Under the pieces are notes generated by a model, which saw only the letters and a list, made by a program, of their open reading frames with translations, was not told the DNA's origin and searched no databases. A program made the translations under genes and the position numbers. Positions 43,580 through 53,328 of a stretch of 64,000 nucleotides of DNA are shown piece after piece; position 1 is the first letter of the stretch, and the number at the start of each line of letters is the position of its first letter. The stretch is from Saprospiraceae bacterium. GTDB lineage: Bacteria > Bacteroidota > Bacteroidia > Chitinophagales > Saprospiraceae. The stretch lies in assembly GCA_020629035.1 (NCBI GenBank), contig JAHDEC010000008.1, positions 1 through 64,000 of the forward strand, read 5' to 3'.

Positions 43580-44851
43580 ATGAAGTACTGCCTATCAATT
43601 CTAGTTTTTCTATTTATTATCCAAGTGGGGTATAGCCAGGTGTATATTGAAAAGCAAAGTCGTCATCGGTTTGCACAATTAAATCTAGGATTTGATATTG
43701 AATCAAGTTTTGGAGGAAATACTCAGTATTTAAATACGCAGTCGAATATCCAAGCATTAAGCATTGAAAGTAGCATATCGCCCAGATTTCTGATTGGGGG
43801 AACCCATTTTTGGGGTCATGCTGACTTTTATATTGGTATCCCACTTTTTGGTAATAAAACAGAAAAGGAAAACCAGGAAATTACCGCCTTGAGAGGAGTA
43901 GAAACTGTCTTTAAGTATTATCCACTTAGAATCGAAAATAAAAAAGTTCGCCCCTACATAGGTACTTCGCTGGCACCCTTTTACTACGAACAAAACAATG
44001 GCAATCTAGCCTATGGTAGTGGACCTGAGTTGAATCATACAAGTTTGCCTTTGCTTGGCGGATTTACTTACAATTCAACAAACCATTTAATAGAGTTAGG
44101 CTTAGCTTGGAACTATAATAATAGCCAAGAATATCATATTTCCAGAGACCGAGTTATAGCTGTCAACACACCGCCAGTCTATGCCAGTTTATCATACCGA
44201 TATATCTTAGAAACCACATTGAGTGCAAAAAAAGATTGGGAGTCGGGTAGGACAGAAGAGGTGACTAAAATCCTTGCCGACGCAGGACGATTAAATGGTA
44301 TTTACTTGGGTGCTGGAATTACATCTGCTTTTTGGTTAGGTGAGAGCAGTTATAATACCCAAAACAGACCTTATCTTGAAAAATATGGCACTTCAATCAT
44401 GGTAGATTATACCCTAGGCTACTATATACATAAACCCGATATTAATCTAGCGTTCGCTTATAGAACTTATGGAAGCTCGACAGATACTTATGGAGCAGTC
44501 CAATCATTACGGAGATGTTCGGTGCTGTTTGAAGCTACTAAATATTTGCTCGATTACCATGGCTTTGCACCATTTCTTGGGCCCGCTATTAGTTTTGAGG
44601 ACTTACGATTTATAGAGCAATTTGAGGGAACTAGGACTGTGGGCCTTGGTGACAACAGCTTAGCTTATGGACTAACATTTGGATGGGATATTCGACCTAA
44701 TAGAATTCAAAATTGGTTGCTCAGAACAAATCTGAGATGGTTTCCTAATCTATATTTGGATATCGAGCCTGATGCTCAAATTTCGTTTAGCAACATCGAA
44801 TTTAACTTTATCCAACTGGTTATATATCCTGGAAGAATGATGAAAAGGTAG
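43580..44851 (+). CDS. Outer-membrane beta-barrel protein, probable partner of the MopE-repeat protein
   Basis: This is a 423-residue protein with signal peptide (LVFLFIIQVGYSQ). Two regions of alternating beta-strands are separated by a helical stretch (KDWESGRTEEVTKILADAGRL, around residues 212-235). Segments such as FLIGGTHFWGHADFYIGIP, YIGTSLAPFYYEQ and GIYLGAGITSAFWLGES look like barrel strands. The protein ends in LVIYPGRMMKR rather than in a terminal aromatic residue. Two similar half-barrels or a 16-strand barrel are possible. ATG 43580 starts a clean signal peptide; the longer frame from 43520 overlaps the upstream gene. The short distance to the T9SS protein suggests one transcript. 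Confidence 0.7.
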   Translation: MKYCLSILVFLFIIQVGYSQVYIEKQSRHRFAQLNLGFDIESSFGGNTQYLNTQSNIQALSIESSISPRFLIGGTHFWGHADFYIGIPLFGNKTEKENQEITALRGVETVFKYYPLRIENKKVRPYIGTSLAPFYYEQNNGNLAYGSGPELNHTSLPLLGGFTYNSTNHLIELGLAWNYNNSQEYHISRDRVIAVNTPPVYASLSYRYILETTLSAKKDWESGRTEEVTKILADAGRLNGIYLGAGITSAFWLGESSYNTQNRPYLEKYGTSIMVDYTLGYYIHKPDINLAFAYRTYGSSTDTYGAVQSLRRCSVLFEATKYLLDYHGFAPFLGPAISFEDLRFIEQFEGTRTVGLGDNSLAYGLTFGWDIRPNRIQNWLLRTNLRWFPNLYLDIEPDAQISFSNIEFNFIQLVIYPGRMMKR

Positions 44852-44916
44852 TTGGAAATCTATATGAATCGTCTCTATTATTTTTTGTTGTTAACCCTGG
44901 ATTTGATCATATCGAA

Positions 44917-47763
44917 TTAATAAGCCATCATAAACTCGTTTAGGTTTACTTCTTTTTCAATGCCGAGTTTTTTTCTTAATCGATATCGACTTATTTCTAC
45001 ACCACGAACGGATATATTTAGCAGTGGCGCAATTTCTTTAGTTTGAAGATTCATCCGCAAATAGGCGCATAGTTTTTGGTCCTTTGTGGAGAGTTCTGGA
45101 TAGTCTTTCTTTATGCGCTTTATGAAGTCATGGTGGACTGAATCAAAATGTATGCTGAAGTTACTCCAATCATTTTCAAGTCGCAAATCTGATCTTAAGA
45201 GTGAACCGATTTTTTTCACTTCTTTTCTTGCTTGTGGATCTTTGATATTGCGTTGGACTTTTTCTAATTCCGTTCGTATGATGTCCAAGGTTTCATTTTT
45301 TTGTAGTAGGTGGAGTGTAGAAGAAGCAAGTTCTTTGTTTTTAAAAAGTATATCACTTTCTAGTTTTTCGGTCTTTAGTTTTTCTATTTCTGCTTCAGTT
45401 TGTTCTTGCTTAAGGAGCATTTCTGCTTCTGTTTTTTTATACTTAAGCCGTTGGAATAAGAGTACCCAAGCCACTATTCCGAGCGCAATAAGCGCATAGA
45501 GAATTTTCGCAACAAGTGTTTCGTACCAGGCAGGTTTTATAGTGAAGTTAAAGGCTTTAATTTGATCAGGAGCGAGCGAAGAAACAAGTTCAAAAGTATA
45601 TTCTCCATCATCAAGATTAGTGTACTCCTTAAAGTTTATTTCTGTCCAATTAGCGTACTCTTTTTCCAGTCCTTCCAATCTATATTTATACTTAATATTT
45701 TTTATCGAGGAAAGAATAGAAAAGTGAAAGCTTATGTTGTTTTCATTGGCTTTTAGCTTTACTTCTGCTGGTGAGGGGCCATAACCTCCAAAAATAGTAC
45801 TGTCTCTAATTGGCAGCGAAACATTAACAAAATAAGGAGATTTATCAGGTTCGCCCGATAACTCCTGGGTGTTAATGTATTCGACTCCTTCGTTGGTGCA
45901 AGCATAGACTTCATCTTCATTTAAAGGGAATAGATTTTCAAAACCTCCTACAAATATTTGTTGGAGTGCACTATAGGAAGTCTTTTCTAAACTAGTACTA
46001 AGTCCGTTTTTATTTTGTGTTATTACCCCAGTTTCCTCATCCGCAATGTACCAATACTTGTTATTGATTTTGATGAGTCGCTTAATAAAAATGGGTTTTG
46101 AAAAAAGGGATTGAACTTCTTCCATTTCACTAAATAATCCTTGTTCTTGATTATATCGAAAGAGCCCATTTTTATTACTTAAACAAACATCATTATTAAG
46201 TTCCATGACATAGGCTTCTGAATCGAAATCCTGCAGATAAGGAGCCTCTAATTTCTCTACCTTCCATTCTTGAAATTGGTCAGCATAGCTAATTTTAAAA
46301 ATACCTCGATATGGATGTGTAACCCAAATGTTTTTATGTTGATCATGGACAATGAATCTTGATGATTCGGAGAAATTAGGTATTGCTTTTGTTAGTTCCC
46401 AGCCATCTTGGCTCCTAGTATATAAATGTAGGCCACCATAGGACCCTTGCAACATATGGTCTTCATCAAGTTTTACACATTTCCAAGATCCATAAACGGA
46501 TGAAAGACGCGTTGATTCTAACTGATCATTAATTAAAAAGGCTCCATCTCCATGCGATAATATTAATACATCATCAATTATATCAAGGCCCCAGACTTGA
46601 CCTTGAGTATTAGGAACCAATTTGAAATCTTTAGCATTGAACGGGTTAAAATAGTCGCTGGTGTCTATATAATACAGGCCTGTATTAGTGCCGAAAAAGA
46701 ACTTGCCATAGATTTTTGCTATATCGAAAATAGCCCCTTCCTTGTCGCCATCCGGAGAGAATTGTGTGACACCAGATCCAAGCATAACTTTATCAATACC
46801 GTTGTAGGTTCCTAACCAAATATTTTGTTCATCATCTTCAAGAATGACATTTATATTATTGTTTTGGAGTCCATTAGATTTATCGATTTTATGGATGGCA
46901 GTACCTTCAGGATTTATAATCACTAGACCTCCTAAAAATGTACCAAGAGCCAGGTTGTCATTCGAAAGGACTTTGCCGGCACTTATTCTATTTTTAGTAA
47001 GGTAGTCGGCTGCATTGGTGGTCCAACTTGTAATATTTTGCCCATCATAATAATAAATGCCTTGCTTTTCTGTGAGTATATAAAAGTGCCCATTATTTAA
47101 TGGTATCATATCGATAATGGGAATATTCATTAAGATTTCGCTTCCAGGAATTTTTGTTGCTTTGTCCTTAGTGTATTTAAACAGACCTTGGCTAAGATCA
47201 TTAAAATAGGCAGTCTCTTTATGGGTGTTTAAAAACGTTATCGCGTAAGCAGAGAAAATGACTCGGGTAGAGTCTTGGTCATATCGAAATATGGCATTAT
47301 TAGCTCTGAAAACTACATCTTGTCCAAAGGCACACATATCCCAGATATCAGTTAATCCTTGATTAGCTTCAGCTATGCTCTCTTTTATAGATTCAAAGAC
47401 AAGTATTCCGTTTTTATTAGGCGCAAAATATCCCACCTCATCTTGAGCACCTACAAAAATGTGATCATTTAAATAGGCAGCGGATCGTACTATGGTTTTG
47501 TTTGGAACAGGATAAGTGTCCCAATTTTGTCCATCAAAAGTGAGCAATCCATCATTATTACACCAGGCTATTTTATTGTCAAAAGCTAAACAAGCGTTCC
47601 AGTTTTGAGTGCCAGCTTGATAGATATCTCTAGAATAGGACTGAACAACTGGAGTACCAATGTTGTACTGTTGAGAAAATATCAATGTAGTCATAAAGAC
47701 CCACTTTAGAATGAGCAAAGTCCTTATTTTATCAAGCTTTAGGCCATATTTATCCATTGACAT
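44917..47763 (-). CDS. Membrane-spanning transcription regulator: propeller, Y_Y_Y, TM, LuxR-type HTH
   Basis: This sensor has about 948 residues from the ATG at 47763 (47757 is also possible). After the signal anchor, about 620 residues of two-component-regulator propeller repeats (NIWLGTYNGIDKV, QVWGLDIIDDVLIL) form a periplasmic sensor. A Y_Y_Y domain follows (IKYKYRLEGLEKEYANWTEI) and a membrane helix (ILYALIALGIVAWVLLF). Then come a cytoplasmic coiled coil and a C-terminal LuxR-type helix-turn-helix (LSTKDQKLCAYLRM, KEIAPLLNISVRGVEISRYRLRKK). No histidine kinase or receiver domain is present, so sensing and DNA binding are in one chain. It is divergent from bglX and likely controls it. 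A 49-residue upstream extension is spurious. Confidence 0.88.
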   Translation of the reverse strand: MSMDKYGLKLDKIRTLLILKWVFMTTLIFSQQYNIGTPVVQSYSRDIYQAGTQNWNACLAFDNKIAWCNNDGLLTFDGQNWDTYPVPNKTIVRSAAYLNDHIFVGAQDEVGYFAPNKNGILVFESIKESIAEANQGLTDIWDMCAFGQDVVFRANNAIFRYDQDSTRVIFSAYAITFLNTHKETAYFNDLSQGLFKYTKDKATKIPGSEILMNIPIIDMIPLNNGHFYILTEKQGIYYYDGQNITSWTTNAADYLTKNRISAGKVLSNDNLALGTFLGGLVIINPEGTAIHKIDKSNGLQNNNINVILEDDEQNIWLGTYNGIDKVMLGSGVTQFSPDGDKEGAIFDIAKIYGKFFFGTNTGLYYIDTSDYFNPFNAKDFKLVPNTQGQVWGLDIIDDVLILSHGDGAFLINDQLESTRLSSVYGSWKCVKLDEDHMLQGSYGGLHLYTRSQDGWELTKAIPNFSESSRFIVHDQHKNIWVTHPYRGIFKISYADQFQEWKVEKLEAPYLQDFDSEAYVMELNNDVCLSNKNGLFRYNQEQGLFSEMEEVQSLFSKPIFIKRLIKINNKYWYIADEETGVITQNKNGLSTSLEKTSYSALQQIFVGGFENLFPLNEDEVYACTNEGVEYINTQELSGEPDKSPYFVNVSLPIRDSTIFGGYGPSPAEVKLKANENNISFHFSILSSIKNIKYKYRLEGLEKEYANWTEINFKEYTNLDDGEYTFELVSSLAPDQIKAFNFTIKPAWYETLVAKILYALIALGIVAWVLLFQRLKYKKTEAEMLLKQEQTEAEIEKLKTEKLESDILFKNKELASSTLHLLQKNETLDIIRTELEKVQRNIKDPQARKEVKKIGSLLRSDLRLENDWSNFSIHFDSVHHDFIKRIKKDYPELSTKDQKLCAYLRMNLQTKEIAPLLNISVRGVEISRYRLRKKLGIEKEVNLNEFMMAY

Positions 47764-48016
47764 AAATATAGCAATGAAATGTTGATGTAGGTATAATTTC
47801 TTTATTGATGTAGTATTGATGTACTGTATTTTAGTTAATGATGTCGACTTATTGCTAAGTTTAAAGGAATTATTAAATGAGCAACAAGAGCTTGTTACGA
47901 AATAATGCAAGGTTCTGAATATAAGTCCTAGCCTAAAGAGTCTGACTTAAACAGTATGACAAAATTGATAACTGTTCGCTCAGACCTTTCTCAAATTAAC
48001 CCATTAAGCAGTATTC

Positions 48017-50281
48017 ATGATTGAAACGAAAAAGTTAAGTCTTTTTTTAGTTATACTAATCTCCATGATTAGTTGCCATAAGCAAACACAAAACTTAAGT
48101 GAAACCGAAATAAGCAATGACCCAATGGTTGAACTTCTCGCAAAGATGACCCTTGAGGAGAAGATTGGTCAAATGACTCAGTACAATGGATTTTGGGATA
48201 GTACAGGTCCTGCTCCGAAGGAAGGAGACGCTAAGGAAAAGTACGATCACCTAAAATCTGGCAGAGTTGGTTCTATGTTAAATGTTTCGGGTGTCAAGGA
48301 AGTGAGGAAATTGCAAGAAATTGCAGTAAAAGAAACTCGGTTGGGGATCCCCATTATTTTTGGTTTAGATGTGATTCATGGGCATAAAACATTAGCGCCT
48401 ATTCCTTTAGCAGAAGTTGCTTCTTGGGATTTGGACGCCATTGAACAATCAGCAAGAATGGGTGCAGAAGAAGCTTCAGCACGAGGTATTAATTGGACCT
48501 TTGCTCCTATGGTGGATATTTCTAGGGATGCTAGATGGGGTAGAGTGATGGAAGGTGCTGGAGAAGATCCCTATTTAGGCAGTTTAGTAGGCAAAGCAAG
48601 AGTTCGTGGCTTTCAGGGGACTGATTTATCGAAGAATAACACAATAGCCGCTACAGCTAAGCATTTTGCCGGTTATGGATTTGCGGAATCAGGCAGAGAT
48701 TATAATGCAGCTGATGTAGGAACGGTTACCTTGTTTAATACCATTTTGCCTCCTTTCAAAGCCTGTGTCGATGAAAATGTAGCGACGGTTATGAATGCCT
48801 TTAACACGCTTAATGGAATTCCAGCAACCGGTGATGAATACTTGCAAAGAGATATTCTAAAAGGAGAGTGGGGATTTGAAGGCTTTATTATCTCAGATTG
48901 GGGTTCAGGAGCCGAGATGATTGCTCATGGTTTTGCTAAAGATTTAGAGCATGCTGCGATTTTAGCGGCTAATGCAGGCTCTGATATGGATATGGAGTCA
49001 TATGCATTTGTAAAGCACTTGGCTACTGCGGTAGATTCTGGTCATGTCGATATTAAACATATTGATGATTCAGTACTTAGAATTCTTAGAATTAAAGAAG
49101 CCTTGGGTTTATTTGATGATCCGTATAGGTATTGCGACAAAGAGCGTGAAAAGACGGTGCCGTATCATGAAGATCATGCAACATTGGTCAGAGACATGGC
49201 TAAAAAATCTATTGTTTTACTCAAAAATGAAGACCGTACTTTACCCTTGTCAACGGAACAAAAAAACATAGTGGTTATCGGAGATTTGGCTCAAGAAAAA
49301 ACCAGTCCTCTAGGTTCATGGAGAATTGGTTCTGATGATGGAACAGCCATTTCAGTCATTGAAGGATTAGAGGCTAAAGATGTTAAATTTAAATACAAAT
49401 CAGGTCCGGCATTGATCAGTCAACCAGCCAGCTTTATCAATGAAGTCATTATCAATAAGGATGATAGAACTGGTTTTGATGCGGCTGTTAAAGCAGCAAA
49501 AAAAGCGGATGTAGTGGTGATGGTATTAGGCGAACATGGCTTTCAAAGCGGGGAGGGTAGAAGTAGAACGGATTTAGGATTTCCTGGTATGCAACAAGAG
49601 TTACTTGAGGCAGTGAAGGAAGTTAATGATAATATTGTTTTAGTGGTTATGAGCGGTAGGCCCTTGGTCTTAACATGGGCGGAAGAAAATGTTCCAGCCA
49701 TTGTACAAGCATGGCAATTAGGAACCGAAAGTGGTAATGCAATAGCGGATGTTCTTTTTGGTGAATACAATCCATCAGGGAAATTACCAATGACTTTTCC
49801 AAGAGATGTGGGTCAGGTGCCGATTTACTATAATAAATTAAATACGGGGAGACCTGGACCTTCAGATTTAGTTTTTTGGAGCCATTACATTGACGAAAGT
49901 AATAATCCTCTTTATCCATTTGGTTATGGATTAAGCTACACTCAATATAAATATTCGGGCTTGAAAGCAGTAGCTAGCGGTCCAAAAAGTATAACCGTAG
50001 ACCTAACCGTATCAAATGTTGGGGAAATGGCTGGCGAAGAAGTGGTGCAGTTGTACATTCAAGATAAAGTAGCTTCCGTATCAAGACCAATTAAAGAACT
50101 AAAGGGCTTTGAAAAAATTATGCTTCAACCCGGAGAAAGCAAAGTGGTAAGTTTTGAGCTTACTGAGCAAGAACTAGGATTCTTCAATACTAAAGGGACC
50201 TTTATTTTTGAACCGGGAGAGTTTACCGTGATGGTTGGACCCAATTCAAGAGATTTAAGTACCACAACCATCGAATTATAA
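48017..50281 (+). CDS. bglX: GH3 family beta-glucosidase lipoprotein (BglX type)
   Basis: This 754-residue glycoside hydrolase family 3 enzyme is exported and lipidated (MISCHKQ). The N-terminal TIM barrel has IIFGLDVIHGHKTLAPIPLA, WTFAPMVDISRDARWGRV, EGAGEDPYLGS and the nucleophile motif FIISDWGS. The C-terminal sandwich has IVLLKNEDRTLPL and VMVLGEHGFQSGEGRSR with the acid/base region. A fibronectin-III-like domain ends it (NVGEMAGEEVVQLYIQD). It cleaves beta-linked glucosides or short beta-glucans in the periplasm or at the outer membrane. It is first in a row with the SSS symporter (21-base gap). Confidence 0.95.
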   Translation: MIETKKLSLFLVILISMISCHKQTQNLSETEISNDPMVELLAKMTLEEKIGQMTQYNGFWDSTGPAPKEGDAKEKYDHLKSGRVGSMLNVSGVKEVRKLQEIAVKETRLGIPIIFGLDVIHGHKTLAPIPLAEVASWDLDAIEQSARMGAEEASARGINWTFAPMVDISRDARWGRVMEGAGEDPYLGSLVGKARVRGFQGTDLSKNNTIAATAKHFAGYGFAESGRDYNAADVGTVTLFNTILPPFKACVDENVATVMNAFNTLNGIPATGDEYLQRDILKGEWGFEGFIISDWGSGAEMIAHGFAKDLEHAAILAANAGSDMDMESYAFVKHLATAVDSGHVDIKHIDDSVLRILRIKEALGLFDDPYRYCDKEREKTVPYHEDHATLVRDMAKKSIVLLKNEDRTLPLSTEQKNIVVIGDLAQEKTSPLGSWRIGSDDGTAISVIEGLEAKDVKFKYKSGPALISQPASFINEVIINKDDRTGFDAAVKAAKKADVVVMVLGEHGFQSGEGRSRTDLGFPGMQQELLEAVKEVNDNIVLVVMSGRPLVLTWAEENVPAIVQAWQLGTESGNAIADVLFGEYNPSGKLPMTFPRDVGQVPIYYNKLNTGRPGPSDLVFWSHYIDESNNPLYPFGYGLSYTQYKYSGLKAVASGPKSITVDLTVSNVGEMAGEEVVQLYIQDKVASVSRPIKELKGFEKIMLQPGESKVVSFELTEQELGFFNTKGTFIFEPGEFTVMVGPNSRDLSTTTIEL

Positions 50282-50302
50282 TACTATTCAAAACAACAAG
50301 CT

Positions 50303-51892
50303 ATGGCTATAATAACATTTCTACTATTCACATTAGGTGTTGCAGTTTTATCTTACTATTTAACTGGAAAAACAGAAGAAACTGAAGAAGGGTATTTTCT
50401 AGGCGGAAGAAGTTTAACAGCAGGTGTTATTGCTGGCTCGCTACTACTTACGAACTTATCAACCGAGCAAATTGTAGGTTTAAATGGTGCTGCCTACAAA
50501 GAAGGTATTTTAGTCATGTGTTGGGAGACATTAGCAGCCATTGCTATGGTAGTTACAGCCCTTTTCCTATTGCCTCGCTATTTAAAAGGTGGTATAACAA
50601 CAGTTCCACAATTTTTGGAAGTGAGGTATGACACTATGACAAAAACCATAGCGACCGTACTTTTCTTAAGCGGTTATGTGGTGGTGCTTTTACCCATCGT
50701 GCTTTATTCTGGCTCACTAGCTATTGTAACCATGTTTGACTTGCCGACGGCTATGGGTGTTTCGCAGACCACCGCACTTTGGATTTGTGTTTGGGGCATC
50801 GGACTTATTGGTTCTGTTTACGCCATTTTTGGTGGATTGAAGGCCGTGGCAATATCAGATACCATTAATGCTATTGGTTTGTTGATTGGAGGTATTCTGA
50901 TTCTTTATTTTGGACTTAGCCATATTGGAGACGGTTCAGTCATGAATGGAGTCTCAAATTTATATAAGCATGCACCAGAGCGATTTAATTCTATAGGAGA
51001 TGAAAATGCATCAGTGCCATTTTCTACCATATTTACTGGGATGATGCTTGTTCAGTTGTTTTATTGGGGAACAAATCAAGCGATTATCCAGCGGGCTTTA
51101 GCTGCCAAAAACTTGAAAGAAGGACAAAAGGGATTACTATTGGCTGCCTTCTTTAAGATATTAGGGCCTCTAATTTTAGTGGTTCCTGGTATGATTGCTT
51201 ATTATTTGTTCAATGCTGAGTTATCAGTTGATGACGCAGACCAAGCGTATCCAATGCTTGTTAGAACAGTATTACCAATCACTTTGGTTGGTTTCTTTGC
51301 TGCGGTCCTATTTGGCGCTATTCTTAGTTCATTTAACAGTGCCTTAAATAGTTCGGTAACTATGTTCGGTTTAGATATTTATAAGGAACACTTTAATAAG
51401 GATGCATCTGATGAAACTGTCGTAAAGTATGGAAAGCGATTTGGTATTATGTTGGCTGTTTTTTCAATGTTTATTGCCCCTTTGATTGCTAATGCACCTG
51501 ATGGATTATTTGGTTATTTACAGGAAGTAAATGGTTGTTATTCTATTCCAATTTTGACCATAATAATTGTAGGATATTTGACTAAATGGGTACCTGCTTT
51601 AGCGGCTAAAATTGCGATAATCCTTGGAGCAGTGTTGTATTCAGTGAGTCAGTTTGTACTGAAACCTTATGTCTTTGGAGACGATAATTATCCGCATTTT
51701 TTACACGTAATGGCTATTTTATTTGTGATGAATGTTGTGATTATGCTCGTCATTGGTAAACTACAACCTAGAGCGAAAGCTTTTGTACTGAACTATACAG
51801 AACAAGTAGATATAAGTCCTTACAAGCACGCCAAATTGGTAGGTGGAATTATTTGTGTAGTTGTTATTTTATCCTATGTATATTTCTCTTAA
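50303..51892 (+). CDS. Sodium:solute symporter (SSS family), probable sugar transporter
   Basis: This 529-residue SSS transporter has 13-14 predicted helices. Typical SSS blocks are EGYFLGGRSLTAGVIAGSLLLTNLSTEQIVG (residues 31-61) and LKGGITTVPQFLEVRYD. Others are YAIFGGLKAVAISDTINAIG and FGAILSSFNSALNSSVTMFGLDIYK. It closely follows the vSGLT/SglT branch that carries glucose or galactose with sodium. The 21-base gap to bglX and the same orientation suggest that it takes up sugars released by BglX. No SusC/SusD pair is present, so sugars may reach the periplasm by another route. Confidence 0.93.
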   Translation: MAIITFLLFTLGVAVLSYYLTGKTEETEEGYFLGGRSLTAGVIAGSLLLTNLSTEQIVGLNGAAYKEGILVMCWETLAAIAMVVTALFLLPRYLKGGITTVPQFLEVRYDTMTKTIATVLFLSGYVVVLLPIVLYSGSLAIVTMFDLPTAMGVSQTTALWICVWGIGLIGSVYAIFGGLKAVAISDTINAIGLLIGGILILYFGLSHIGDGSVMNGVSNLYKHAPERFNSIGDENASVPFSTIFTGMMLVQLFYWGTNQAIIQRALAAKNLKEGQKGLLLAAFFKILGPLILVVPGMIAYYLFNAELSVDDADQAYPMLVRTVLPITLVGFFAAVLFGAILSSFNSALNSSVTMFGLDIYKEHFNKDASDETVVKYGKRFGIMLAVFSMFIAPLIANAPDGLFGYLQEVNGCYSIPILTIIIVGYLTKWVPALAAKIAIILGAVLYSVSQFVLKPYVFGDDNYPHFLHVMAILFVMNVVIMLVIGKLQPRAKAFVLNYTEQVDISPYKHAKLVGGIICVVVILSYVYFS

Positions 51893-51991
51893 ATGCTAAA
51901 AGAATTTAGGTATTAAGAAGTCTTACGCATTAAATATTTTAGGCAAGCCAATGGCCCTTAATGTATGAAACATTACATTTAAGTAAAATTA

Positions 51992-53206
51992 ATGCTGATG
52001 ATTTTTAAGATGCTAACGACAAGTCTTTGTCTGGTTTGCTTGGCTATCAACGTGTTTGCTCAAAACACGGTGGACAAGTTATTTATTCTCGGTAATAGTA
52101 CGATCGATCATAGACCTCCAGCTATTGAAACACCAAGTGATGAAACAACAGTGCCTCACTGGATATTTCTACTTGCAGAAGAGGCCGGATATACTTTTGC
52201 GGCAGGTGGACAGTATGGCTTTTTATCGAATTTTGATGATTTAAATTGGTTTTCTCAATGGGGTTACGATATCGTGCCTGGAGTTTGGGAATCTGACTAC
52301 GAACCTTTTTCGGACGCAGATATCAATGCTATCATGCTAACCACTGCTAATTTTATTCAGTATCAGCCAGCTCATCTTCCCTATCCATTAGATGAAAGCA
52401 CAACCGTAATAGAGGCTACAGAGACGGTGGTGGATTATGCTGATGAACAGGAGCCAGGCATGAAGTATTATCTCTATCAGAATTGGCCTGAAATGGATCT
52501 GATGGATGAGTTTCCACCGAATATTCCAAGTGATGCTGAAATCGAGGATTATCATAATGAAACTACTGGATCTTTTCATGATTGGTGGATAGACTATCAG
52601 GACTCTATGCTAGTTTCACGTCCTGATATTAATCTTAGACTTATTCCAGTTGGGGAGATATTGAGCAAAATACAGCGAGATCTTATTCCTGATCAGATAC
52701 CTTTTGATGAATTGTATGAAGATTCTGCGCCACATGGTAGGGCGACGCTCTATTTTTTAGCGGGTTTAGTTAGTTATATGGGTTTATTTGAGGTGGAGGC
52801 TCCGGCAAACTTTGTGGTTGACCCGATAGTACATCAAGTGGTGATTGACAATTATGAGTTAATTGTGGATTTTATTTGGAATGAATTGACACTTTTTAAT
52901 GATGCGAACGGAGATAGTCGTGTTTTTTGTTCCAATATTGTCAATGAAGTAGATGCACTTGCTATTGAATCCAATATTGTACTTTATCCTAATCCGACCG
53001 AAGGAGTATTCACTATTTCTGGATCCTTGTCTAGTTATCAAATCGAAATCTTAGATGAAAATGGATCATTATATGAAACGATTAGTACTGATTTATCCTT
53101 GCATTCTATCGATTTATCTGATTTGCCGGATGGTTTGTTTTTTGTCAAAATAGAAAACCTAAGTAATGGAGAGATACGTGTAGAAAAGATATTAAAATTG
53201 GACTAG
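51992..53206 (+). CDS. T9SS-secreted SGNH-hydrolase-like protein
   Basis: This is a 404-residue exported protein. The signal peptide (ending CLAINVFAQ) is followed by an SGNH-like domain. Block I reads LFILGNSTIDH (GxS with the nucleophile-type Ser). A candidate catalytic Asp-x-x-His block is DSAPHGRATLYFLAG, near residue 247. A T9SS type A sorting domain follows from about residue 320 (NIVLYPNPTEGVFTI). Esterase activity on polysaccharide acetyl groups would fit the glycosidase context, but the central SGNH Gly and Asn blocks are not clear, so this is tentative. It lies 100 bases after the SSS gene and may belong to the same transcript. Confidence 0.68.
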   Translation: MLMIFKMLTTSLCLVCLAINVFAQNTVDKLFILGNSTIDHRPPAIETPSDETTVPHWIFLLAEEAGYTFAAGGQYGFLSNFDDLNWFSQWGYDIVPGVWESDYEPFSDADINAIMLTTANFIQYQPAHLPYPLDESTTVIEATETVVDYADEQEPGMKYYLYQNWPEMDLMDEFPPNIPSDAEIEDYHNETTGSFHDWWIDYQDSMLVSRPDINLRLIPVGEILSKIQRDLIPDQIPFDELYEDSAPHGRATLYFLAGLVSYMGLFEVEAPANFVVDPIVHQVVIDNYELIVDFIWNELTLFNDANGDSRVFCSNIVNEVDALAIESNIVLYPNPTEGVFTISGSLSSYQIEILDENGSLYETISTDLSLHSIDLSDLPDGLFFVKIENLSNGEIRVEKILKLD

Positions 53207-53280
53207 TTTCTAATTTTTTTTGTTATTGATTTGTGTCCAATATCGCTTGAATTCAGTGCTGATTACAAAATGATATTCTA

Positions 53281-53310
53281 TTTGTTTATCCATAACTATG
53301 TTTAACTTTA
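53281..53310 (+). promoter_or_regulatory. Candidate promoter of the haloperoxidase-like gene
   Basis: TTTG (53281-53284), an 18-base spacer and TAACTTTA (53303-53310) nearly match the Bacteroidota consensus (TTTG / TAnnTTTG), 19 bases upstream of the ATG at 53329. Confidence 0.5.
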
Positions 53311-53328
53311 GGGTTCAATTTGTGTGTA

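Noticed and set aside
47764-47910. N-terminal extension of the membrane-spanning regulator
   Set aside because: The 49 extra residues are Ser/Lys/Phe-rich and would precede the signal anchor; the ATG at 47763 or 47757 fits better.
44917-51892. Classical polysaccharide utilisation locus
   Set aside because: No SusC- or SusD-like gene is present; only regulator, GH3, SSS symporter and an SGNH-like protein are seen.
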